From Pseudonocardiales bacterium (GTDB lineage Bacteria; Actinomycetota; Actinomycetes; Mycobacteriales; Pseudonocardiaceae): a stretch of 64,000 bases of DNA. The notes below the pieces were generated by a model. That model did not search any database. It was given only the letters and a program-made list of their open reading frames with translations, and was not told where the DNA came from. Both the position numbers and the translations under genes were made by a program. The stretch spans positions 1-64,000 of the forward strand of contig JAFAPC010000133.1 of assembly GCA_019247305.1 (NCBI GenBank), read 5' to 3'. Positions 53,173 through 59,900 of the stretch are shown here, piece by piece. Position 1 is the stretch's first letter; each line of letters begins with the position of its first letter.

Positions 53173-54146
53173 TGCGCGCTGAGGACTACGCCAAGCTCCT
53201 CGAGGATCTGAAGCAGGAGCTAACCAGTGGCGTGCGCTCTGTGGGCATCCTCGGCTTTACCGCCACGACGCTTCGTCTTCTGGCCAGTTTGGCACCGTGC
53301 GGCCTCCTGGCGGCCGTGAAAGCCGTGTACACACCAGAAGCAGACCACGGAGGAATAAGCAGCCCACCGTTGAGCGTGCCCCTGCGGCCGTTCAAAGCGC
53401 TCGCTGAGGCGCACCCCGACGTGCTCGTGGTCGCGGCCGATGATGACAAGGAAGAGTTACTTCTGGCCGCCCTACCGTTCGTCCAGGGAACGCCTAAAGT
53501 GATCGTAGCTGGCTACCGGCATCTGGCGTTTCGCGATCCTGTCTTCACCGAGGAGCTGGCGCAACTCTTGGTGCCCAGCATGGCCAACGGTTACCCGAAC
53601 ACGCTCATACATCTGTACCAGTGTCTCGCCAACGCCGCACACCTGAACCTGCGCGGGGTGGTAGCCGAATTCGGCATGTTCAAGGGCGGCACCACCATGT
53701 TCCTCGCGCGTGTCATCAAGCGGCTTGGTCAGAACTGGCGTGTGATTGGTTTTGACACCTTCGGCGGGTTTCCGTCACGCCGCAGCCCGCTCGACATGTA
53801 TGACCACCCGGACTGCGTGTTTACTGACCTGCCGGCCGTGCTCCGCTATCTGGATGGCCACAATGTCGAGATTGTGGTCGGGGACATCGTCGAGACCTGT
53901 GAGCGGTTGAAAGAAGAAGACCTCGTGCTGAGCTTTATCGATACCGACAACTACAGTTCGGCCAAGGCTGCACTGGAGCTCGTTCGAGAGCGGACGGTCG
54001 TCGGTGGCGCAATCGTCTTCGACCACTTCACGGGAGTTGACCGTTTCCGTTACACGCTTGGTGAACGTATCGCGGGCCGTGTCCTTCTCGGCGACCCGAG
54101 CTATTTCCACCTCCACGATACGGGTGTCTTCTATCGGCAACGTTGA
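53172..54146 (+). CDS. TylF/MycF-like O-methyltransferase
   Basis: A 324-residue protein. Residues about 150-320 match TylF/MycF SAM-dependent sugar O-methyltransferases: GVVAEFGMFKGGTTMFLARV (motif I), VIGFDTFGGFPSRRSPLDMY, VEIVVGDIVETCERLKEEDL and LSFIDTDNYSSAKAALELV with the metal-binding Asp pair, then GGAIVFDHFTGVDRFR. The N-terminal 145 residues (GILGFTATTLRLLASLAPCG, DVLVVAADDDKEELLLAALP) form a separate Rossmann-like domain. In this operon the acceptor may be a modified nucleotide or its sugar, which is inference. Confidence 0.82.
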   Translation: MRAEDYAKLLEDLKQELTSGVRSVGILGFTATTLRLLASLAPCGLLAAVKAVYTPEADHGGISSPPLSVPLRPFKALAEAHPDVLVVAADDDKEELLLAALPFVQGTPKVIVAGYRHLAFRDPVFTEELAQLLVPSMANGYPNTLIHLYQCLANAAHLNLRGVVAEFGMFKGGTTMFLARVIKRLGQNWRVIGFDTFGGFPSRRSPLDMYDHPDCVFTDLPAVLRYLDGHNVEIVVGDIVETCERLKEEDLVLSFIDTDNYSSAKAALELVRERTVVGGAIVFDHFTGVDRFRYTLGERIAGRVLLGDPSYFHLHDTGVFYRQR

Positions 54147-54444
54147 GATTACAATTCAAGTGAGCTGAACTCTCGGACCGCGTCGTACAGGCCGAGCTTG
54201 GTCATGACTCGACAGCGCGGAGGGCCATTCAGGCTTGGCGCATTTCCACCGTCCGTGTCCCGCGCTCCAATTAACCACTGCGAGAACTTCCTCGGTGCGG
54301 ACATGACTTTGATCATTTAAGGGTGCAGAGTCTCCATCAGGCTCCGGATGGTTCATAACCAACTAGCCCGAGTCGTCGTTAACACGCTGTTGCGGTTGGT
54401 TGACGCAGGCAAGCTGGGTGAAGCCAGAAAGGGGCCAGGTATCG
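54147..54444. other. intergenic stretch within the hypermodification region
   Basis: About 300 bases between the methyltransferase and the hypermodification enzyme. No convincing gene; a short minus-strand frame ending KLGLYDAVREFSSLEL looks protein-like but lacks any family match and may be a remnant. A separate promoter for the next gene is expected here. Confidence 0.4.
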
Positions 54445-55455
54445 ATGAAGCGCGCACCCGTCCCACGTCAGGGCGCTTACGAGCTGTACTGGTACTTTGC
54501 CTCCGAGCGGCAGCGAGCCTTTGAGCGCCGCATCGCCGGACAGTCCTGCCCGTGGACAGATGATCCAATCCTGCAAACATACAAATTTTGTAACGTCTAC
54601 CGTGCGGCTGATCGGGTATCGCAGTATATGATCAGTGAAGTCTGCTACCACGACGAGCCTTGCGCGTCCGAGGACCGACTGTTTCAGATTGTAGCCTTCC
54701 GCACGTTCAGTAAAATTGAAACGTGGCGATCGGTACGCGCTTTCCTTGGTCGTTATCCGACGCTTGACGACCTCGGTGATGGCAGTTTCACCAAGGCGCT
54801 CGATCATGCCAAGCAAAAGAACGGCAGGCTCTACACGGGCGCGTTTATCCTCTGCGCCACTGACGCCTATGGTCAGTCGTACAAGCACCTTAATCATGTC
54901 GAGCTGTTCCGTCATATGTTTCTCCACGACGCGCTCGGCAAGCGACTACTTGAGGCGCAGCTACTCCAGGAAGTCTACGAGCTGTTGCATGGATATCCAC
55001 TGATGGGCGACTTCATGTCGTATCAGACTGCTATTGACCTCAACTACTCAGACCTCATCGACTTCAGCGAGAACGAGTTCACCCGACCTGGGCCTGGAGC
55101 TTTGCGTGGCATTCGAAAGTGCTTTGAAAACCTAGGAGACTACGCGCCAACTGAAGTTGTCATGTGGATGGTTGAGCATCAGGAGCGAGAGTTCGCTCGG
55201 TTAGGCTTGTCGTTCAACGGGTTATGGGGTAGGCCGCTTCACGCTATTGATTGTCAAGGGCTGTTCTGTGAGACGGACAAATACTGCCGCGAAGCTGCAC
55301 CCGAACTGGCCAGCGCTCGCAAACGAATCAAAGCGCGGTTTTCAGTCACCTCCGAGCCGATCCAACTGTTCTTCCCACCAAAATGGAAAATCAATGACAA
55401 ACTGCCGAAAGGTGCGGTGCTCGGTGAATCGTCGATTCCGATCAGCAGTGCATAA
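54445..55455 (+). CDS. putative DNA base hypermodification protein (aGPT-pyrophosphorylase clade 1)
   Basis: A 336-residue protein with the sequence pattern of alpha-glutamyl/putrescinyl-thymine pyrophosphorylases, known mainly from phages with hypermodified thymine: YWYFASERQRAFERRIAGQ, WTDDPILQTYKFCNVYRAAD, RVSQYMISEV, LFQIVAFRTFSKIETW, YPLMGDFMSYQTAIDLNYSD, GPGALRGIRKCFENLG, WGRPLHAIDCQGLFCETDKY, RIKARF and FFPPKWKIND. The fold is a HhH-GPD glycosylase-like one. These enzymes replace a pyrophosphate on 5-hydroxymethyl-dU in DNA by an amine or other nucleophile. GC and codon use (many AAA, ATT) differ from the core genome, suggesting transfer. The function of bacterial copies is untested. 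Confidence 0.82.
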   Translation: MKRAPVPRQGAYELYWYFASERQRAFERRIAGQSCPWTDDPILQTYKFCNVYRAADRVSQYMISEVCYHDEPCASEDRLFQIVAFRTFSKIETWRSVRAFLGRYPTLDDLGDGSFTKALDHAKQKNGRLYTGAFILCATDAYGQSYKHLNHVELFRHMFLHDALGKRLLEAQLLQEVYELLHGYPLMGDFMSYQTAIDLNYSDLIDFSENEFTRPGPGALRGIRKCFENLGDYAPTEVVMWMVEHQEREFARLGLSFNGLWGRPLHAIDCQGLFCETDKYCREAAPELASARKRIKARFSVTSEPIQLFFPPKWKINDKLPKGAVLGESSIPISSA

Positions 55456-55925
55456 AATGCATTACTATGATCATTTTCACATCGCTTTGATTTAGTTATT
55501 GATCAGCTTTGTGCAGCGGACCTGGGACGGCGCGCTGAGCCGTGTCAGCGGATGATCCCGACGAATGCGGCTTTGGTTACACAACGGTCGTAGCCGGTGG
55601 TGGTCGAAGTTGTGCCAGCCGCGAGCGCCCCTCTTGGCGTTTCCGATCTTGAGGTTGGTGCCCTCCGTGCGGCCGTCGCCCGAGCTGGGGCAGTCGAGGT
55701 AGGCGCACAGCTCGCACCGCCAAGCGCGCAGGGCGCGGCCCAACCGGTGGTGCCGCGTGCGCGCAGTGACCGGCGTGATGATGGACCGTCCCAGCCTGTC
55801 AGCTTCTCCGCCGCTGGTTGATTTTCGTACAGGACGGTGTAGGGTGATGCACGAAAATCATACACAAGCTCGGAGTGTTGTCAGTTTCTAGAACTTATTC
55901 TAGAACTTACGAGGTGAGCCAGATC
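55456..55925. promoter_or_regulatory. intergenic region with an inverted repeat and a direct repeat
   Basis: No clear gene over 470 bases; minus-strand frames are probably fortuitous, though one (CELCAYLDCPSSGDGRTEG) looks protein-like. TGATTTTCGT (55819-55828) and ACGAAAATCA (55851-55860) form a perfect 10-bp dyad. TCTAGAACTTA occurs at 55887 and 55899 (12-bp period), just ahead of the ACP-like gene. These are candidate operator and promoter sites for the downstream operon, which contains its own XRE regulator. Confidence 0.5.
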
Positions 55926-56243
55926 ATGGCGACCACGACAGAGCCCACCGTGGCCGGTGTCTCGCCCCGCGACGTGTGGCTAGCGACAGTTCGCGGCCTG
56001 GGCGAGGTGCGAGTGCTGAGTGAGGCAGAGGTGCTGGCCGAGGCCGAGGCCTGTGGCGGTGACGTGGTGATCAAGTCCAAAGACGCGGAGCCGATCATCA
56101 GCATGGTCGAGGAGGGCCTCTTCGGCGGGGTCGAGTTGGTGGACCAGTCCCACCTCGGACATAGGGAAAAGACGAGCTTGCGAATACTGGCCGACCTGTT
56201 GTGGCGCCGGTGGGTTGAGGTGACGGAAGGGGCGGGCTCGTGA
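55926..56243 (+). CDS. divergent acyl-carrier-protein-like protein
   Basis: A 105-residue protein. The stretch DVVIKSKDAEPIISMVEEGL, then FGGVELVD and a final helix SLRILADLLWRRW, lines up with helices II-IV of acyl carrier proteins (L-G-x-D-S-L-D-A-x-E-x-x-x-x-x-E-E-x-F-G-V-E-I). Ser51 sits where the phosphopantetheine attaches, but the DSL motif reads KSK. The start ATG 55926 has GAGGTG upstream. The next-but-one gene is a holo-ACP synthase, which supports a carrier-protein role. The assignment is inferred from pattern and context. Confidence 0.5.
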   Translation: MATTTEPTVAGVSPRDVWLATVRGLGEVRVLSEAEVLAEAEACGGDVVIKSKDAEPIISMVEEGLFGGVELVDQSHLGHREKTSLRILADLLWRRWVEVTEGAGS

Positions 56244-57049
56244 AGGCGATCGAGGAAACCACGTTGAGCGTCGGATGGCTGCGAGCGCTCGAGCATCTGC
56301 TTGGGGTCCCGAAGGGTAAGGACGTCAACGTGGTGGTCGGGTTCTCGACCATCACCGAAGATCCGGGCATTCGGGCGGTGCTCGATAGGTTCCTCGACAC
56401 CAAGAACGTGTCGCCGATCGAGACGGTCGCCAGCACGCTGTTTCCCGAATGCTGGTATGTGCCCGAGCGGGCCGCGAAGCCTCGCGCGCACCTGTACTGG
56501 TGCCGTGAACGAGCCGCCAGAGTGCATCACCGGATCAGCGGTCCAAACGAAGTCGAGACCTACTTCGACCGGCTGGTGGCCTATCCGGACGCCAAGAGCG
56601 GCACGGTCAACCAGCTCGAAGAACAGGTGCTGCGCCTGCAGCGTGAGCTGCGTCATGCGGGGCCGAAGAGTAGCGCGTACGAGATCGGTGTGAGCGAGCC
56701 CGGCGATCTTCGGATCCAGCGACCGGGCAAGGACCGGCTGATGCGGGGCTTCCCTTGCCTCAGCCATATCAGCCTGACCTTGCACGCCAACGCGATCCAC
56801 CTGACGGCGCTGTACCGGAACCAGGGATTTCTCCGGAAGGCCTACGGCAACTACGTCGGCCTGGCCCGCCTGGCGCGGTTCTTCGCCCGGGAGGTGGGAG
56901 TGGGGGTAGGTGAGATCGTTTGTGTCGCTTCGCACGCCGACGTGGAGCTGGACTTAGCAGGCAAGCGAGCATTGGAACGCCTAGCCGCTGATTGCTGGGC
57001 GGCGGCGTGCTCCGCTGGCCGGCTTCGGGAGGTGGACCGTGCTGCATGA
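56240..57049 (+). CDS. thymidylate-synthase-like enzyme (dUMP methylase/hydroxymethylase class)
   Basis: A 269-residue protein. The C-terminal half matches the thymidylate synthase fold: catalytic Cys173 in RGFPCLSHISLTLH, HLTALYRNQGFLRKAYGNYV, GLARLARFFAREVG with Asn204 at the uracil-specificity position, and SHADVEL for the phosphate/sugar end. The N-terminal part (VASTLFPECWYVP) resembles nucleotide hydroxymethylases such as MilA and PolB, not classical ThyA. It should add a one-carbon unit to C5 of a uracil nucleotide. Overlaps the ACP-like gene by 4 bases and the holo-ACP synthase gene by 11. Confidence 0.8.
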   Translation: MKAIEETTLSVGWLRALEHLLGVPKGKDVNVVVGFSTITEDPGIRAVLDRFLDTKNVSPIETVASTLFPECWYVPERAAKPRAHLYWCRERAARVHHRISGPNEVETYFDRLVAYPDAKSGTVNQLEEQVLRLQRELRHAGPKSSAYEIGVSEPGDLRIQRPGKDRLMRGFPCLSHISLTLHANAIHLTALYRNQGFLRKAYGNYVGLARLARFFAREVGVGVGEIVCVASHADVELDLAGKRALERLAADCWAAACSAGRLREVDRAA

Positions 57050-57506
57050 TCGCCGGCCATCCGCCGCGCTGCGGACCGACCAGGTTCATGATCTTGTTGC
57101 TGTTGCAGCCGACTTCAGCCATCTGGTTCCAGGGGTGGTTGGGGTGGGGGTCGACGTGGTCGACCTCGTGGAGTTCGAACACAATCTGCGGATCGGCGGT
57201 CCCCGCTGGTTGCGCAAGCTGTTCACCGAGGCCGAGCTTGCCACCGCCAGGGGCCAACCCGAGCGGCTTGGCACCCGCTTCGCCGCCAAGGAAGCGGTGG
57301 TCAAGGCGTTGGGGACGGGATTCCGGGCCGGGGTGAGCGCCCGGTGCGTCGAGATTGTGTCCGACCCGGATGGCCGGCCCAGGGTGGCGTTGACGGGTCC
57401 CGCTGCCGTTGCTGCATCGGCGAGAGAGGTGGGTGAGGTGCGAGTCAGCATGAGTCGGGAGGGCGGCTGTGCCGTCGCGGTGGCGTTGGCGGTATCGAGC
57501 GAGTGA
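57039..57506 (+). CDS. holo-ACP synthase (AcpS-type phosphopantetheinyl transferase)
   Basis: A 155-residue protein with the AcpS motifs GVGVDVVDLVEFEHNL (catalytic Asp), RWLRKLFTEAELATARGQ and RFAAKEAVVKALGTGF. It moves 4'-phosphopantetheine from CoA to a carrier-protein Ser. It is in a tight operon with an ACP-like and a TS-like gene, so it is probably a dedicated activator, not the housekeeping AcpS. It carries about 30 extra N-terminal residues if GTG 57039 is the true start. Confidence 0.9.
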   Translation: MLHDRRPSAALRTDQVHDLVAVAADFSHLVPGVVGVGVDVVDLVEFEHNLRIGGPRWLRKLFTEAELATARGQPERLGTRFAAKEAVVKALGTGFRAGVSARCVEIVSDPDGRPRVALTGPAAVAASAREVGEVRVSMSREGGCAVAVALAVSSE

Positions 57507-57522
57507 CAGGAGCACATAGACG

Positions 57523-57903
57523 ATGGCGGACGCGCAGGAACGAGTCGGGGCCTTATCTGAACATGAGAAGCTTGGCGCCCGTTTGCGCGCTGCCCGTGAC
57601 TACGTGGGTCTGTCCCAGGATCCGGTTGCCCAGCATCTGGGTGTGTCCCGGCCGGCGATTTCTGCAATGGAACGCGGGACCCGCAAGGTGTCCAGTGTGG
57701 AGCTAAAGAAGCTCGCTCGTCTGTACGGCAAACCGATAGCGTTCTTCCTTGGCGAGGAGACGGATCCGGTGTTGGAGGCTGACGAGGTGAGCGCCGCGCT
57801 ATTCCGGACGACGCGCCAGCTGAGCGACTCGGACCGCCAGCAGGTGCTTCAGTTCGCGGAGTTCCTCCGGCACAGTGGTCCTGCGCCGAGGGGGACGAAC
57901 TAG
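57523..57903 (+). CDS. XRE-family regulator (partner of ImmA/IrrE peptidase)
   Basis: A 126-residue protein with a helix-turn-helix (LGARLRAARDYVGLSQDPVA, QHLGVSRPAISAMERGTRKV, SSVELKKLARLYGKPIAFF) and a short C-terminal tail. Paired XRE repressor and ImmA/IrrE protease genes form stress switches in which the protease cleaves the repressor. It lies 16 bases after the holo-ACP synthase and two before the peptidase gene, so it may control the whole ACP-TS operon. Confidence 0.9.
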   Translation: MADAQERVGALSEHEKLGARLRAARDYVGLSQDPVAQHLGVSRPAISAMERGTRKVSSVELKKLARLYGKPIAFFLGEETDPVLEADEVSAALFRTTRQLSDSDRQQVLQFAEFLRHSGPAPRGTN

Positions 57904-57905
57904 CG

Positions 57906-59030
57906 ATGACATCGTGGCGCCAGCTGCAAGCAGCCACACGCGAAGGGTCGCTCGCTGCGCAACGGGCCCGCCGTCGGCTCGGTCTGTCACTTGAGCGACG
58001 AGTAGACGTGTTTTCGGTGATCGAGGCCGAAGGCATATGGCTGATGTTCCAGCCGCTGCGGAGTCTGTTCGGGTTTTACCGCCGGCTTAGCGGGGTGGCG
58101 GGCATCGTGATTAATGCTAACCATCCGGCGTCCCTTCAACGCTATACCGCTGCCCACGAGTACGGCCACCACGTCCTAGGGCACGGGTTCAGCCTCGATG
58201 AAGTTCGCCACATCGACGGAGCGCGTGGTGTCGATGAGGCCCGCGAGTTCGAAGAGGCTCTAGCAGTCAGGTCGCCGGCGGAGGGTGGAGACCCCCGGCA
58301 CGAGGCGGCAGCCCAAGCTTTCGCTGGGACATTCTTGATGCCGATCCAAGTCGTCAACCGTGTCCTGCTCGCGCGAGGGTTCGATCGCGACCGTCCCCAG
58401 CTCGGTCCTGTCGACGTCTATGAACTCTCCTTGGAATTCGGTACCAGCTACCAGGCCACCGTCACGCAACTCGCCGTGCTCGAGAAGATCACCTGGGCTG
58501 AAACCCGCACGTTGCGCTTTCTCCCCATCGGAATCAAGACGACTCTGGCTGCCGGGCGCCGCCCGCAGGACGCCCGGGCCGATGTGTGGCTAGTGCGCGA
58601 TACCGACACCGAGCGAGACCTCCCCGTTCGCGTCAATGACGAGATTGTGCTGCGCTTACCGGAGATCCCCTCGAGTGGCTACGTCTGGACGCTGCGCCAC
58701 ATCCAGTTTGCGTCGCTTGAAATGGTCGACGAGGTCACCGAAGCAGTCAACGATGAGGGCGATCGCCACGGCGATAGCGCCATCCGCCGCGTGCACCTGC
58801 GCGCCATCAGCCCCGGTGTCGATGACATCGCAGTGGTGCTGCGGCGACCGTGGGAAGACGAGCCAGTACGGCGAGTGGTCGTGCATGTACACGTCGCCAG
58901 GGAGCCCACTGGCGACGCCGCCAGTGGGCTGATCTGGAGCCAACAGGTGCAGCGCACCCTCGGGGGCAACGTCACCGAGGGGGGCCCGTGGCCAGCAGTC
59001 CGCCGTCGACCCGTACCGTCTCGCCGGTGA
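57906..59030 (+). CDS. ImmA/IrrE metallopeptidase with C-terminal chagasin-like domain
   Basis: A 374-residue protein. Residues 30-200 are an ImmA/IrrE zinc peptidase with HEYGHH (84-89) and a downstream HEAAAQAFAGTFLMP segment. Residues about 225-340 look like an I42/chagasin inhibitor domain: LPVRVNDEIVLRLPEIPSSG then YVW (NPTTGY-like loop), and LRRPWEDEP matching the RPW loop. A peptidase fused to a peptidase-inhibitor-like domain is unusual. The last residues, Arg/Pro-rich, overlap the convergent SDR gene and may be an extension past the natural stop. Confidence 0.82.
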   Translation: MTSWRQLQAATREGSLAAQRARRRLGLSLERRVDVFSVIEAEGIWLMFQPLRSLFGFYRRLSGVAGIVINANHPASLQRYTAAHEYGHHVLGHGFSLDEVRHIDGARGVDEAREFEEALAVRSPAEGGDPRHEAAAQAFAGTFLMPIQVVNRVLLARGFDRDRPQLGPVDVYELSLEFGTSYQATVTQLAVLEKITWAETRTLRFLPIGIKTTLAAGRRPQDARADVWLVRDTDTERDLPVRVNDEIVLRLPEIPSSGYVWTLRHIQFASLEMVDEVTEAVNDEGDRHGDSAIRRVHLRAISPGVDDIAVVLRRPWEDEPVRRVVVHVHVAREPTGDAASGLIWSQQVQRTLGGNVTEGGPWPAVRRRPVPSRR

Positions 59031-59763
59031 TCCAGCAGGCGGCATCGGAGACGAGGAACGCGACGAGGGCGGCGACATCCGTCGGCGTGCCCAACCGGCC
59101 CATCGGGTAGGCCTTCGCGACCTGCTCCTCGTCGTGCGCGTACAGCGCAGTCGAGAACCTGGTCTTGACCACCGCTGGGGCCACCGCGTTCACCCGGATC
59201 GACGGGCCAAGCTCCCAGGCTAGCTCCTCGGTAAGCCGGATCATCGCCGCCTTGGACATCCCGTAGGCCGCGATCGCTCCGGTAGAGCGCAGCCCGGCGA
59301 CCGACGCTATGTTGACCACCGCACCGCCGTGCTCGCCCATCCACGCGCGGTGCGCCTGCTGCACGAAGCCTAAGGCAGCCACCACATTGACATCGAAGAT
59401 CTTACGCACCGCACCGAGATCGGCCTGCATTAACGGCCCGTACACCGGGTTGATCCCGGTGTTGTTGACCAGCACGTCCAGCGATCCGAAGCACTCGACT
59501 GTGCGGTCCACCGCCGCGGCCCGCGCAGCGGCGTCGCCCGCGTGTCCGGGGACGGCAAGGACCCGGTCGGCGCCGGCCTTGACGGTGCTGGCGAGCTCGT
59601 CGGCGGCGGCGACCAGCTCGTCAGGCTTGCGAGCGGTGATCGTCACTGTGGCGCCGCGGGCGAGCAGCGTGGCGGCGATGGCATACCCGATGCCGCGGCT
59701 GGCGCCGGAGACCAGCGCGACCCGGCCGGTGAGATCAAGAGTGCGCATGCCGTCGAGGGTCAT
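58972..59763 (-). CDS. short-chain dehydrogenase/reductase
   Basis: A 263-residue classical SDR: cofactor site LVSGASRGIGYAIAATLL, NNTGIN, catalytic Ser in NIASVAG, YGMSKAA with Tyr and Lys, and C-terminal GETVRVDGGLL. It resembles FabG-like 3-oxoacyl reductases with NADP preference suggested by Arg in TARKPDE. The substrate is not known. Its 3' end overlaps the ImmA/IrrE gene by 59 bases. A second in-frame ATG (MRTLDLTG) is also a possible start. Confidence 0.92.
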   Translation of the reverse strand: MTLDGMRTLDLTGRVALVSGASRGIGYAIAATLLARGATVTITARKPDELVAAADELASTVKAGADRVLAVPGHAGDAAARAAAVDRTVECFGSLDVLVNNTGINPVYGPLMQADLGAVRKIFDVNVVAALGFVQQAHRAWMGEHGGAVVNIASVAGLRSTGAIAAYGMSKAAMIRLTEELAWELGPSIRVNAVAPAVVKTRFSTALYAHDEEQVAKAYPMGRLGTPTDVAALVAFLVSDAACWITGETVRVDGGLLATGPPR

Positions 59764-59900
59764 GACGGCACCGTAATCCAGGTGCGCTCACCGGTAGTAT
59801 GAGTCCGTGGTCGCGACAAGCTGATGTGCTGTTGGCCCCGCGCGCTGCGGCGCGTGGGGGGTTGACCCCTGCCGGCGACCACCTTGGGAGTCCCATCATC

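Noticed and set aside
55907-56935. 342-codon minus-strand open frame opposite the ACP-like and TS-like genes
   Set aside because: The plus-strand TS-like protein has catalytic motifs and overlaps its neighbours as an operon; the reverse frame has none.
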